Shown here: positions 22,725 through 35,325 of the stretch, one piece after another
Layout: the number at the start of each line of letters is the position of its first letter
Numbering within the stretch: the first letter of the stretch is position 1
Assembly: GCA_051294375.1 (NCBI GenBank)
Contig: CM119263.1
Location: forward strand, 16,893,777-16,957,776
DNA length: 64,000 nucleotides
Source: Paraspadella gotoi
Taxonomy: Eukaryota > Chaetognatha
Direction of reading: 5' to 3'
Program-made: the position numbers and the translations under genes
Notes under the pieces: model-generated
Database searches by the model: none
What the model was told of the DNA's origin: nothing
The model's input: the letters and a program-made list of their open reading frames with translations, nothing else

Positions 22725-22819
22725 GTCTCGAGTCTCGAGTCTCGAGTCTCGAGTCTCGAGTCTCGAGTCTCGAGTCTCGAGTCTCGAGTCTCGAGTCTCG
22801 AGTCTCGAGTCTCGAGTCT
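22725..22819 (+). repeat. GTCTCGA 7-bp tandem array
   Basis: Thirteen and a half exact copies of a seven-base unit. Each copy contains the palindrome CTCGAG. The array lies about 80 bases downstream of the donor of the 22903-22970 exon. It is open in all plus frames because 7 is not a multiple of 3, giving a repeating SSLESRV peptide that is not a gene. Confidence 0.98.
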
Positions 22820-22902
22820 GAGAGGCTTACGAGAGAAAAGGGAAACTGCGCTTACTACGAGTGAGAGGGTGAGAGAGCGAAAGAGAGCGAGCGAGTACTT
22901 AC

Positions 22903-22970
22903 CATGGTGATTTCACTAATTGAGCTAAAAGAGTTGATAACCATGTCGACATCTACAATGGTGGGTGTGT
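22903..22970 (-). CDS. Cys-loop channel exon: first beta strands of ligand-binding domain
   Basis: A 68-base exon, CAG acceptor and GTAAGT donor. It completes the split codon of the previous exon as Asp and reads TPTIVDVDMVINSFSSI followed by SEITM. This is the typical beta1-beta2 segment of anion-channel subunits (V.V...INSF.SI.E..M). It ends in phase 0 directly before the DYR exon, the same conserved boundary as in other family genes. The intron on its 3' side is about 7.0 kb and that on its 5' side about 3.6 kb. Confidence 0.92.
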
Positions 22971-24632
22971 CTGAAAAGAAAAAAGAGATAGAAGATAAAT
23001 GGGGATGAAAAAAACAAACAAAAGGCATTATAAGAACATCATCTACACATAGAAAATTAATTCATTGAAGTTTCATGATTATTTAACGAGTAGATTAGTC
23101 ATAACTAAATTTTATTTTACATCATTGAAAATCACCAGCAATGGAGGTAAAAAGCTTGAAAGCAAAAGGCGTTTTTCATCTCCGGAATCATCTCAGGGGT
23201 TAATTGCAATAAATCGCCAGGAAGGACAAAAAACGTAAATGGCGCGAAAACAATAAATAAATATATATATATATGAGAATGGATAATAAAGCAGATGGAA
23301 ATAAACGATTTTTTTGGAATTTTTTGGAATTGAAGTCTGAATAACGAAGAGTCAGTTTAGGCCAACGCGATGCCACCTTCCACGGAGAAAATGAAAAAAA
23401 AAAGTAGATTCCGTGGGCCGCGCAATTTCGGGACAACTCGACCTCGCTCGCTCCCGGCCTTTTTTTTTTTCCTGTCTTGCCAAGGATGCGGAAAAAGATA
23501 TTAGGGAAATTAGAGGAAAGGAGAGAGAAGATGGGAGTCTCTCTTTTGGTGCGCGCGTGCCAGCGTGCTCGAGAGTGAGAGATAGAAAAGGGGGGGTCCA
23601 AGAGTCACGTGATAAATGGATATAAAAAAAATTGAGAGGATATAGATTATGCGTGAATGTAAAGACTGTTATGTCATAGTAGAGAAGAGAGATGAGAGAC
23701 AAGGAGAGAAGTGAGGAGAGAGAGAGAGAGAGATGAGAACATCGCGAGCGAGCGACGAGAGACGATGAGAGAGAGGAGAGAGAGAGCGCCAGGCGGGGGA
23801 TTTATAAACAGTGGCATTAAATCCTCGCATGAATATGAAACGTGGTTATGAGACGCCGTAGGGCTGAGAAGGAAAGCCGAGCAAAGTGGGCGGAAAATGG
23901 CAGAGTAATGGCAGAGTGATGGCGATAACGGCATTGAAATGGAAAAGTACGGCTCAAAGATAAAAGGAAATTTATCTTTAATTAGTACTGATCAAACGCT
24001 TTTTCGTCGCGGCGAGAAACCGTTAATTTATGGAGACTCTGAAATATAAAAAAAAAATCTGAAAAATTAATTAAAAGGTATAAAAGAAAATAAATCATGA
24101 AATAATTGAAAAAACTATTTATTAAAAAAAAAAGAATGAAGTATTATTGAATTTTTGTTGTCATAAACTCTCGGTTAATCCGTTTTTGCGAATCGATAAA
24201 ATTCTGAACTCGTTCGTAATAACTATTCTCGGTACGAACTCTTATTAAAGACATTTGACGGGATATATTGGTTTTACTCTCAAACGAGATGAAGCAATAA
24301 GCCGTCACGAAGGCCGACCGTAGTAATGGTCATCCACCTGACACGTGACTTGAACAACCTGACACATGACACCTTGTCGTGACTATTTGCCCGACTGTTG
24401 ACTGAACGAGGTCAAGAGTTAGATTCTGCTTCATTCAGATTTCGAAAAACCGCATAACCTTTGAATTCAAGGCGATTCAACTTAAAAATAGGAAATGACG
24501 AAAATTAATGGTTAATTAAATTAAATTAAATTAATTGGAAGAATCGCAACAATGACAACCTTAGTCCATCACGCAACCATCTCACGATCCAACGGGTCAA
24601 AGTCACCTTAGCTTTCGATAAAGGACGAAATT

Positions 24633-24765
<133 letters not shown>

Positions 24766-25180
24766 CTCGGATAAACGAATTGAATTTGTGACCAGAATAT
24801 TATATTTTTTGTAAGTGAGGATGGGAGGGGAATAGGTAGCATATATTTCAAAGTTCATATGAAAATTAAACTGTTAACAGATAAATTAACATTTTTGTTA
24901 TTTTTTTATTTTTTTTATTTTTTTATATTCAATATCATGCAATCGGGAACCTTCAATCTAACTTTGAAAATCGTGCGCGACACGGCGACGACGAAAGAGA
25001 GCGAATGCAAGATCGTCCGCCGATGGCGAATGCCGCAAATGCTACCACCACTTCTTGCCTCCCCCGTCGCGGCCGGCGAATGCAACGAATTCAACGTCAC
25101 AACCTCGCCAGGAAATCTGCAGCCAAAAGGAAAAAAATGAGCGGAGGAAATCGCGCGGAAGAAAGGGAAACGTAGAGGTT

Positions 25181-25306
25181 TTTGTCGCTCCAGTGATCGC
25201 TTTCGTTGCTCCAGCGATCCCTTATGTTGGTCCAGCGGTTGCTTTCGTTGTTCCAGTGGTCGATTTTGTTGCTACAGCGATCGCTTTATTAGACCCTGCA
25301 ACCAGT
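25181..25306 (+). repeat. 21-bp minisatellite, about six units
   Basis: Units of 21 bases of the form TTYGTYGCTCCAGYGATCGC, diverged but kept in one frame. That frame encodes heptads such as FVAPVIA, FVAPAIP, YVGPAVA, FVVPVVD and FVATAIA. Related single units continue to about 25520. The enclosing open frame (25055-25324) has no recognised family. Confidence 0.75.
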
Positions 25307-26561
25307 CTCTTTCGTCGCCTTTGAGGTCTCTTTCGTCGCTCTTGCAGTCTTGTTGTCGCACCACTGACAACGCACTTTCGTACCCAGGGTCACCACTAAC
25401 CGCTAATAGTCACATTAGCGCTCTCGAAGATTCTGACACTCCCACTGTCGCTGTAGTCACTCCCGTTTGGCATTTGTCCCTTCACTAAAATTTTCTATTT
25501 CTCCAGCGGTCGCTTTCGCCGCTACTGCGCTGCGTCCGGGTGACGACAGCGGCTGCATGGGCGGCTTTTTCGACATATCGGCGATTTAATGGATGCAAAT
25601 ATCCCCTTTTCCCGCCGTTTCCAAGCGACGAGGAGGAGAGACAGATTCCATCTGTTTCGGTGATGTTTGATGAATATACTATTTGGATGTTCTTATTCTA
25701 TATATAGACTTAGTTTGGTGTATGTATTTATTTAAATTTTGTCTATTGCACAATAATGGCAGGAAAATAAAAGAAGCCCTTCCGTCTATTGAGCTCATGT
25801 TAGAGACTGGGAAAATTGTACCCGTGTATTTGTTATTGAAATCTGTTTTTCGTTCGTCTTCCGAAATGTTTTTGCGGCCTTTGTGATTTTTTTTTTTCGA
25901 CGGCTGTTTTTGTTGTTGTGTTTGGGTTTTAGCTGCAGGAAATTTTCGTTTGAAATCTGCTTCGGAGAAAGAAACGCAAAAATAGATAAGCGGAGAGAAA
26001 GGGAATAATAGGAAAAAAAAAAGAAAAATACTAAGAGAAAGAAAGAACTGAATATATAAAGAAGAAAAGAATCAAAAATAAAACTCTAAACTGGTAGTAG
26101 AGAAATCAACCAAAGAGAAGAAAAAAAAAGAAAAAAAAAAAAAAAGGATCCAGAAAATTCTTGCAACGAAGACATTTTGGAAAATCGAGGCCGTTGCTTT
26201 GATCCCACCGAAAATCTGACTTTTTGCTCGCGTCACTAGCGAAGCTCTTATACGCGCCTGCGACACCGAAAAAGATTATTCACCGATTTCGTCGTGATCG
26301 TTCGTCACGTTGTTGAATATTCATAAAATCACGGATCATGTTTCACTAATCGCGTCTAAGCTCCTGGAAGTCGATCGATTGAATCCCAGAGCGACGAGCG
26401 CCAACGATCACCAACCTCACGCGAATAGTTGGAACACAAACCTCCGACAACTTCACAATTATTTACAAATTTCTAGCAACATTGTTTAATTAGTTGAAAC
26501 AAACTGCACACGACACCAGATGACTTATCAGTCAGCAGGATTAAGTCAAACTGTTCCTCAC

Positions 26562-26686
26562 CTGAATCGTTGGTTGGCCACATACGTTTGTCGTAGCTGG
26601 ACAGAATCTTGTCCAACCGCTTGTAAATTACGCTAGTGTTAGTCTTCTCTGGAGAGGAAGCAGGTGGTCTTTCACAGCCGAAGAAA
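26562..26686 (-). CDS. Cys-loop channel exon: mature N-terminus / first helix of ligand-binding domain
   Basis: The exon follows a pyrimidine-rich tract ending in CAG and ends at a GTGAGG donor after one base of a codon. It encodes a short variable leader and then YKRLDKILSSYDKRMWP, which matches the N-terminal alpha helix of glycine/GABA/GluCl subunits (LD.LL..YD.R.RP). An NTS sequon lies just upstream. It starts with one base that completes a split codon, so a further 5' exon carrying the initiator Met and signal peptide must lie at higher coordinates. I could not identify that exon. Confidence 0.85.
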
Positions 26687-26958
26687 CTGAAAAGGAAAAG
26701 GGGGGAGAGGGGGGGGGGCAACGATCAGCGATTCGCAGACGCCCAATGCATTTCTTGCCGTTTCATCGAGAGGGACGAGGGGGGGGGTGAATGAGAAAGG
26801 TATGAAAGAGAAAAAGAAAGAAAGAAAGAAAGAAAGAAAGGAAAGAAGAAAAAAGAAGAAAGATAAGAAGAAAGAAAGAAAGAAAGAAGAAGAAATATTA
26901 AGGGGGAGAGAGAAAGAGAGAAAAGAAAAAAGAGAAAGAAGAGAAGAAAGAGACGAGA

Positions 26959-26988
26959 GAGGAGAGAGAGAGAGAGAGAGAGAGAAGA

Positions 26989-27033
<45 letters not shown>
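26959..27033 (+). repeat. (GA)n microsatellite, interrupted
   Basis: GA run following GAAA-rich DNA, about 270 bases 5' (minus strand) of the first recognised channel exon. Confidence 0.9.
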
Positions 27034-27035
<2 letters not shown>

Positions 27036-29010
27036 GCACGCCATTCAAAATGGCGGAACCGTTAAGCCTCCATTCACAGATTCCGTGGATTTTTCAATTC
27101 GAATCTCACAGATTCTTCGCGTGAACAATTTCACTCGCGATTCCCTTTGCTCGAAAACGCGTCACAGTTGCCGTCGTCGTCGTCGTCGTCGTCGTTAAAG
27201 TAGTCTTCGGCATGGACATCGTTCTCATCATCGTCGTATAAAAATTGATGGCAACGCCATTAGGAATCAATGGACGGCGCGTTGGCTTTTGCGGCAAGGA
27301 TGGAGACTGGGGGGTTGAGGTCAGAGAAAAAAAGGGAAATGGCGGAGCCTTGGTTTAAAGTATTTAAAGAAAAAAAAAGAGCAGACGATTAAGTCGTGTT
27401 TAAACTACGATTAAAATGTAAGTAAAGTTAATCGAATTATGAAATAAAAACGTTATCAAAAGTAGTTCGCAATTTATAAATTTATATATTTATTTGTTAA
27501 AGCGATCATTTAGACTATTCACGTAGTTTTTGAAATTTTTGTTGCAAGAAATGTCATTTTATTGACGACAGAGACGAGGAGAAAGACGAATGAGAGAAAG
27601 CGGAAAGAAAGGCGACGACGACGACGACGACGATGAAGGCGACGACAACAACGATTGGTTTGTCGCTGAAAAGAAAGATGAATGTGCGGTAGAATTAAAT
27701 CAACGTAGCAGGAGTAAGAAAAAAAAAGGGAAATGAAAAAGGAGGAGAAAAAAGAATAAAATAAGAGAACGACTGACGTTAGGTTAACTTTTAAACTAAC
27801 AATTAGAAGATGAAGACGCAATGGAGAACAACAACGACGAGGACGACGACAACGACGACTCTGGAAGAGATTGCACCTCCGAAAATGAAACGAGGTCTTC
27901 GGTCGGAGGATATAGAATAAAAATTCTATCAGGAAGTCGTCGAAGGGAAAAGAAGACGACGACGACAACAAAGATGACGAAGACGACGATGACGAAGACG
28001 ATGATGATGAAAATGATGACGATGACTGATTATGATGACGATGATGAAAACATAAGGAAAATGACAGGGCTACCACATCAACGACTATCGTAGAAAAGGC
28101 GCCAACGAAGACTTGGATGACGTTGAGAGATGAAGAGAATGAAGTCGACGCTTAATCGATTCCTCCATCCAACTTCCTCACTTTTCAATTCCCCACCTTC
28201 TCTCTCTTTTTTCTTCTCGGCGACCTCACCTTTTCACATGACTCGCCCTACCGATCTGATTTTTTACAGTTTTACATTTACATTTTACATTTTTTAGAGA
28301 GTTCTCAGCAGCCAGCTATTCTTTTTTTTTTTTTTTGAAACTTTTCGCTGAAATCTAGTTATCATGTTATGAAAAAAATTTAAAAAAGGAGGAAATACGG
28401 TAAAAATTATTTGTTTATGGCAACTGCATAGGAGAGAGCCGGAGGTAGTGGAGGTAAAAAAGACAAAAAAATCAAGAAGCCAAGGGAAAAAAAACCAAAA
28501 AAAAACCAAAAAACAAAACAAAAAACAGGCAGGGAAATCTTTTAAGTGATTTTCTTTCCCGCGGCGAAAAACAAGGGACAGTGATAGCGGGAAATATGAG
28601 TCATATTATGACAGTGAAAAAACGTAGTGCGAGTGGAGTGGAGTGGAGCGAGTAGAGAGTGGAAGCAGAGCGTCTCCTGGAATTAAATAAAACTGTCGAT
28701 CAGCATTCGACCAGTTTTGATCTTTTCAACTCAGAGTCTAAGGATGAAAAAATGAAATCTTTTCGCGCAACACTGCATCCAGTTTTTGGAAAAATCGGAA
28801 GACTTTTTACATACGTAAGTAACGTCATGAAATTGGTACGACCAATATAATTTGGCGCAACCAATGAAATTTTAAAAGTTTTTCACTAACGCTGGTCCAA
28901 ATCAGGTTTTGTTTCGGACCTCGCGTCGAGAAAGAACAGGCCAGAAAAAAAAAGAAGGGGAAAAAAAAGGGAGCATGTCTCTCGACCGGAAATGGGAGCG
29001 AGTTTTATGG

Positions 29011-29022
29011 CACGTGACGTCA
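29011..29022. promoter_or_regulatory. Overlapping E-box and CRE (CACGTGACGTCA)
   Basis: CACGTG (29011-29016) shares two bases with a full TGACGTCA (29015-29022). It lies just outside the left end of the giant inverted repeat and upstream of the channel gene on its strand. Binding by bHLH and CREB/ATF factors is inferred from consensus only. Confidence 0.35.
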
Positions 29023-30643
29023 CCTGAAAAATGTGAAGGACGCATGAAGAGTTTCACGATGGGTTCTTGATAGGATGGCGCTTGAAACGGTGGTGCGTTC
29101 TCTTTTTTTAATAAATATGACGCGTTGTTCATTTTATTTTTCAATCTCCGTCTTCTTTTTTCATTTTCAAGATCTCCGCGACTTTTGGCGCAGGAAAGCG
29201 TCGTTTTTTTACTTCCTTTCTCTTTTACGTAAGCAGTCGTTAGTTTTTCGTCTTATTCCATTCCTCCTCTTCTTTTCATATCCTCCTCATTTTTCTCCAA
29301 CATTTCCTTCGTATTTTACTTTTCCTCCTCCAGCAAACTCCTACTACCTACTCCTTCTAAATCAATAGGCCTAAGGGACTTTCAGTCAGATATACAGAGA
29401 AAAAAATTCGAGCAAAAGCTACCATTTTGCAATCAGCACGCTTTGCATCTTATTGTAGACATTGAAACAAATTCCCAGACAAGCGGAGAGAGAGAAAGAC
29501 GAGTAAAGAGAGCGAAGAACGAGAGAGGCAAGGGTAAGACACATTTTCTCCGATCATCGAAGGTTATATGGGTCGGTCGCGTTTCCTGGCGCCCGGTGAC
29601 GTTTGTCGGTCGCGCGTCGGTAAGGTTGTCGGTCCGCGGCGTCTGTTTGGTGATTCGTGTCGCGCCAATTATTGAAGAGGCGGCGGTTGGTGGTTTTCCT
29701 CGAGTGTTTTTCGTCGTCGCATCTCCTCATTCATTCGTCTTCCTTCGATGGCCGCGTCTTCCGACGAATCAGATAACGTGAAAATTGGTTTCCTTCCTTC
29801 TCCATTCTCCAATTTTCTTTGTTTCTCTCGCGTCGAATCCGTTCCTATGCAAACCGCATGACGCGAAACGTGACAAGAAAGCGCGGATAAGAATCCGTGT
29901 TTACGAAGACGAGACGCGTTTTTTCGTTTCCTGTTGATTAAAAAGCGACGGAAAAAGTTGGGCGAAAAGGAAATGTCAACTTTTGTAGTAGAGAGTTTAG
30001 TTCTTAAATGAAATTGTCTGTCGCAGAGATTCTCAAGAGGGAAAATGACTCTAAACGAGCGGCAGAATAAGAATGGAAGGGGGTTTTTCCCATTTACGTA
30101 CGAATAAACCCTCCTGAGCAACATCCCGAACCCAGAGTTTATCTTTGTCGGCCGTTTTAAGAGACGAAAACAACGGAAAATAAAAAAATATTTTCATTTG
30201 TCAAGCGGCGCCGTTGTCGCCCCATCTCTTTAACGCACCTAACTTCACGTGTACCCGGAGTCCGCCGGATCGCCCGAAGCGTGGAAATTTCCTTCTCAAT
30301 AAAATGAAAAAAAAAATATATTCGTGATGCCGCGCGCCTCCGGCTCTCGCTAGAAGATGCGAATTATATATGTACTACTTTTAGTTCCAGGGCGATTCTC
30401 TCTCGCACCCGATTTTTATTTTGATGCGCCCAACCATTTGGTCGCGAGCTCTAATCGCTTGTTATTTATTACTTGATTTTTGATTTTTTGATTCTTTTTA
30501 TTGTCTTCGATCTTTAATTCGATTTCGTTGTTGAAAAATAGAGAGGAGCGAATAGAGAATTTTATTGTGGAGTAATCGTGCAAAACCTGATGTTCGAACA
30601 AATGACTCCCTCCTTTATTTTCAACCATTCGTGCAAATGGAAG

Positions 30644-30670
30644 AGAGAGAGAGAGAGAGAGAGAAGAGAG

Positions 30671-30711
<41 letters not shown>

Positions 30712-30721
30712 AGAGAGAGAG
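30644..30721 (+). repeat. (GA)n microsatellite, interrupted (left arm)
   Basis: Several AGAAGAG breaks. Counterpart of the pure 39610-39738 run. Confidence 0.95.
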
Positions 30722-32243
30722 GCTTGTCTAAAACGGTGGAAGCGTTTAAACTTCAGAGGAGCCATATAGAAGACAAAAACAGAGAGCACAGAAACACAGA
30801 TGGCTTACGCAAAACTACAGATACAGGGGCTAACAGACAGATAACTGACTGACTAACTAAAGATACTTCTTTCTCTGTTTCTCACATTTCTTTTTCTATT
30901 CGAAAGGAGAGTCGGCTGCTCGTTGCAGTATTCGGATGGACAAAAGACAAATTCCGAATTTCAGCCTCCAAAACTATTTAGGAAGAAAAAAAGGTACTAA
31001 ATGAGAAAAGAGAGCCATCCAGCGAGAGAGAGTCAGCGAGATCAGCCAGAGAGACAGACGAAGAGAGAGAGACTTATTGCGAGATGAAAAAAGTCGATGA
31101 GTGAAAAAAAATTAATATTTTTTCAAGTAAGAGGAAAATAAAGGAAATAAAACGAAAAAAAGAGGGAAAAAAATTAGAAAAAACATTTTTTTCAGTTTTC
31201 TTTCGCCTTGGCGGCTAAAGAATAAAATGGTATCCCGACGAGATTTTTTTATAAAGTAAACAATTTCGAGTCATTAATCAAAGTTTATCGCCGAAGAAAA
31301 ACGTCGGTAGGCTTCGTAGTTTGGTAAGTTTAATTTGATGGATGTTTCGTTATTAATTCCAAAAAACTTGGTTTGGAATTTAAAAAAAAGTATGTTAGTA
31401 AAAGATATTGATTGCCATTGCATTGTGTATGTAATAATTTAAGCGATCTGGTTTGTTTCTACCTTACTTTCAGAGCCAATGAGAACTTTTGTGTTCCAAC
31501 AGAGAGCAAAGCCTTGTGAGCTAACAAAGATTTTGGTTGAAATTCTTGCAATTCAAAAAAAAGAAATTATTTCAATGGTAGGGGAAAAAAGCGGTTTTTT
31601 GCGGAGTCGTTTTTATCTGGTTTAGCTTTTACCAAGACGACGAAGACGGGTATAACTGTCTTTTCGCGCGTCATCAAAGAGTTAAAAGTAACCGAGGAAA
31701 AACAAAAAAAGAAGAAAAATGTGTTGAAAACCGAAAAATTATGCGGAAACAAAAAGAATTACTGTTGAAAGGGGGAGGAAAAATTGAGTGGAAAAAAGAG
31801 GAAAAATAATTAAGAGAACAAGAGGAGAGAGAGACGAGAGAGAGATGAAGAGAGAGCAGAGAGAGAGAAGAGAGAGAGAGAGAGACGAGAACGAGAGAGA
31901 GAGAGAGAGAGAGAAAGGAGAGTTGAAACTGGAAATGATGCAGAAAGAGAACTAATTGGGGTTGGCAAAGAAGGACTACAGTTGCTTAGAGAGAGAGAAA
32001 GAGTGAGAATCGGGCCCTAAATGTTTTATGGTCGAGTGGGAAGACAATTGAGACGGAGAGAAAAGAGGATCGCTTGTCGTCGTTCGTCGTGAAAGAAGGA
32101 GATTTTTGCTCTGAACTGATGTTGGCGAGCTGGCGAAACAATTGATGTCGTGAAGGGAAACTCTCCCCCGGAAATCCCATTTAAATCCCGACAACCGAAA
32201 GTGATATTTAAAACTGTGACAGCTCTCCGACACGAGGCTAAGC

Positions 32244-32247
32244 TTCT

Positions 32248-32334
<87 letters not shown>
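32244..32334 (+). repeat. (CT)n microsatellite (left arm)
   Basis: Pure CT after a short TTCT start. Its counterpart in the right arm is the (GA)n at 38070-38152. Confidence 0.96.
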
Positions 32335-32335
<1 letters not shown>

Positions 32336-33018
32336 GCTAAATTTTAAATCCTAAGGGGACCAGCTGTTTTTTCATGGTCTCAATCTCCGAACATTTATGT
32401 CGTCATCATGTCGCACGCTGGATTTTCTTGCTGAGAGTGTTTAACTGTCATTCGACTAGACAAGCTTTTTCTAAATTCTTCTTTTTTAGACTTCTCAAAG
32501 TTTTATTTTTGGCCGTTTTCATGGTAGAAAAAATATTCATCATCCAATTTGTATCATTTATTCCCCATTCCGAGAAAGGTATAAATTTTCAAATCAAATT
32601 CATTGCTCCAACCGATTAAAAACGCCGATTAACCGTAGATGCGGTTCAAATATTCAAAAAAGGATCCGTTTTGTTCTTTTATAATTTTAGTTTAAAAGGG
32701 TTTGAAAAATTGATAAGATTAAAAAAATATTAAAAAAAAATAAAAAATTTATGACGACATCCAAGTTATAATTCCGTCAACGCGACTTAGTATTTATTAG
32801 GCGCTATTTTTTTCTCTTTTTATAAATGGCGAACCCGATACGTCGCCACATTTTTCTGGCAAAATTCCCGCGATTTTTGGCTTTATATTGAGGATTTAGC
32901 GTGCGAGATCGAAAGCCGAGGTCTAAACCTCGGTCTTCGCGCGGATCGTTTCTCAATTTTAGCGACGACGTTAACGTTATCTTCTTTTGAATATCGAACG
33001 TCGTTTCGATTTTTTTTT

Positions 33019-33022
<4 letters not shown>

Positions 33023-33088
<66 letters not shown>
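33023..33088 (+). repeat. (CT)n microsatellite (left arm; absent from right arm)
   Basis: This run falls in the segment that the right arm replaces by the 10-N gap at 37419-37428. Confidence 0.95.
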
Positions 33089-33091
<3 letters not shown>

Positions 33092-33502
33092 AATTTAAAT
33101 ATCTTTTTTTGCGTTTTACTGTCTCTAACCTTTCTCTTTTACATTTTAAGTAAAATTAATTTTTTTTTTTTTTATATTTTTTTTAGCCTCGAAGGCGAAG
33201 CCGCCACAAAAAAAAAAAACTAGATTTTTCGGGCAGAAAAGTTTTTTTAAGTACTATAGAGAATAAATGAGAATGATTAATGCCAAAAAAAATATCTTTC
33301 AAAAATAAAATTATATCAATAGGTTTTATTTTTGTTCTCTGTATTATAACCTTAAAAATATTTATTCATTTATGCTTTTTAAGCTATTCATAAGTATATC
33401 CTGCAATTTTTTTTTAATTTTGATTTCGGTTTCTCTAAATCTTTCTCACTCTCCTCCCTTCCAAGGAAAACCTTAATTGCACCTTTGAGATGAAATTATG
33501 AA

Positions 33503-33597
33503 AGAGAGAGAGAGAGAGAGAGAGAAGAGAGGGGAGTGAGAGAGGAGAGAGAGAGACGAGTGGAGAAGAGAGGACGAGAGAGTGAGAGAGAGAGAGA
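33503..33597 (+). repeat. (GA)n microsatellite, heavily interrupted (left arm)
   Basis: Contains GGGG, GTG and GACG breaks. The right-arm counterpart (37031-37152) is a pure (CT)n of about 60 units. Confidence 0.93.
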
Positions 33598-34434
33598 CCC
33601 GGTATTGAAATGAAGAAGAGAAAAGAAAGAGACATTCATCAGAAAACGGTGAAAAATTAATGAAAGTAAACAAAAACCAATTCTCCGAGGAAATTCTTTA
33701 CAGGAAAGCCCCGTGTAAACAAAAACGGAAGAACAAAAAAATCTCAAGTGACGCAGAAATAAATAAGTATTTTTTTATGATTTTTTTTTTTTAAATATTA
33801 ACCCATGGCAAAACAACTAAAAAGTTACGAACCTGGCAGAAACGTTGGATCGAAACCTGTTTGCTCACGTTTTTTTCTACAGTCGACTCAGTTCAGCTCG
33901 ATGCCGGCGCGTTCGAGACGAGAGAGAAAGAGAAGGAAGAACGCTGCTCTAGTTTTTCCCAGCAGTGTTTAAAAAGAGCCGAGAGGCCAGAGATAAACTC
34001 AGAAAAGGGAAAGAGCATTGACTCTTTCTCCTATGTTATAATCGGCTCTTGCCGATCTGAGTTTCCCAACCTTAATCCGCAACCATGAACCTACTTCGGT
34101 CGACCACGCCCATCGTAATTTCTTTTTCTTCATTCCCGATCTTATTTCGCACAATTCCTGCCCCCGCTCGACGCCATTGACCCTTTTTCACCCCCCCCAA
34201 ATTCTCCTCCTCTATCTTCCCCGCCCCCATTCGCTTCCCCTCTAGTCCCACCCCCAAATCCCCTTACCCTATTCGTCCCCGCCCCAATTTCGCCTTCCCT
34301 ATCGTCTCCGCCTCCTCTCGCCAGTGATTTTATCACCTGCCGATCGACGATTAGGAACGATAAACTGTCTTTTCTCTTCGTATTTTTATTCTTCTCACCT
34401 CTTCCCTACTACTGTCTTTTTTAGATTGGGATTT

Positions 34435-34436
<2 letters not shown>

Positions 34437-34528
<92 letters not shown>

Positions 34529-34537
34529 TCTCTTCTC

Positions 34538-34570
<33 letters not shown>

Positions 34571-34571
34571 G
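34437..34571 (+). repeat. (CT)n microsatellite, interrupted (left arm)
   Basis: CT with TTCT, TCTG and ATCT breaks. Counterpart 36066-36196 in the right arm. Confidence 0.93.
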
Positions 34572-35135
34572 TCTTCCTTCTCTCATTTTCGCCGATTAGT
34601 CTTTAATTCTTTCCTTTCTATCACTCATGATCTTTGTTTACCTTTTTTCCTTTCTCCCGGGGTCTTTTTCATTGTTCATTTTCCTTTCTTCTTTTTATCC
34701 CTCTTACTACGTGATATATCCTTTATTTTACTTAAATATTTCCGTTTTTACTACCTTCTAATAAAATCATATTTTTTTTTAATCTTATCTAAAACGTTCG
34801 TTAGACATTCCTTTTAAATTTACATTCTTTCTGATTTAGATAAGAATTGTTTTTCAACTAATTAAATTAAATTTGTTCTATTATAGTTCATGGTCGACTC
34901 TCAGTACGTCAGACTATTAGCGTCGACGCATAAGACGCTTTTCTTCACTCTTACTTATTTTAAAAAATGGAAACCCCAAGGAATGAAATTTTTCTCCCCT
35001 ATATAGCGGTATTTAAATGATATAACATAAATGTATTTATTTTTTTTAATTTTAATTTGAAATATAATACCCCCTGGGGCATAGAATTTTAAATGTCTTT
35101 CTGGTCACCCTAATGGTCTTTACAAAATACTTGTT

Positions 35136-35158
35136 CCCGCTGGGGTAGCCCCAGCGGG
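35136..35158 (+). other. GC-rich perfect hairpin near the palindrome centre
   Basis: CCCGCTGGGG (35136-35145), TAG, CCCCAGCGGG (35149-35158): a 10-bp perfect stem with a three-base loop, inside GC-rich DNA (35065-35185) that contrasts with AT-rich surroundings. The other arm has the same element at about 35487-35509 with one substitution that breaks a stem pair. Confidence 0.85.
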
Positions 35159-35325
35159 GCGCCCCTAGCCTCCATACGGGGGGCGGTAGTTTGAGAGGTA
35201 TGACATACTGCTTCAAGTTGGATTTCAGCCTTCCCTTACTCACTTCCCGTTTAACTCACCAGTCACACGCTTCATCCCCTCAAATGTTCCGCCACTATAT
35301 ATCATCCACCCCCCCCCCCACCCAC

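Larger units (their letters stand above)
15894..22902. other. Large intron of the channel gene (7.0 kb)
   Basis: No additional channel exon is needed here because phase is continuous. It contains a CRE cluster at 16.60-16.67 kb, a 10-bp CGTCAACCGG tandem at 16.92-16.97 kb, (CT)n at 18151, (GAAA)n at 19070, (GA)n at 20178 and 21783, a tRNA-like segment at 21.1-21.25 kb and the GTCTCGA array at 22725. GTC-rich DNA spans 19.6-20.07 kb. Confidence 0.75.
26687..29089. other. 5' region of the channel gene; first exon not located
   Basis: GAAA/GA-rich DNA at 26.8-27.03 kb (its minus strand is the pyrimidine tract side of the first known exon), GTC/GAC runs at 27.17 and 27.61 kb, and a GAT/GAC-rich block at 27.83-28.04 kb that gives acidic frames. 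The signal-peptide exon should lie here or further right, but I found no Met-hydrophobic leader with a phase-2 donor. Confidence 0.5.
29090..35325 (+). repeat. Left arm of a giant inverted repeat
   Basis: The arm matches the reverse complement of 35351-41250 over its whole length, in the same order, with scattered small indels and differences in microsatellite length. Examples: 29160-29220 pairs with 41100-41165, 32100-32230 with 38160-38290, and 34860-35300 with 35355-35790. I found no identifiable gene in it. It contains (GA)n/(CT)n at 30644, 32244, 33023, 33503 and 34437. Confidence 0.93.

Noticed and set aside
22725-22819. GTCTCGA array considered as a CRISPR-like array
   Set aside because: No spacers; it is a plain 7-bp tandem repeat in an animal intron.
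27519-28093. Ser-rich minus and Asp/Thr/Met-rich plus frames
   Set aside because: They are readings of GAC/GAT trinucleotide repeats.
28294-28521. Phe/Leu-rich minus frame as the missing signal-peptide exon
   Set aside because: It comes from poly-A on the plus strand; there is no phase-2 donor at a suitable place.
30121-30165. Minus-strand DKLWVRDV resembling loop A (LWVPD) of a second channel
   Set aside because: No acceptor in front, the Pro is Arg, downstream residues do not fit, and the inverted copy near 40.2 kb breaks the frame.
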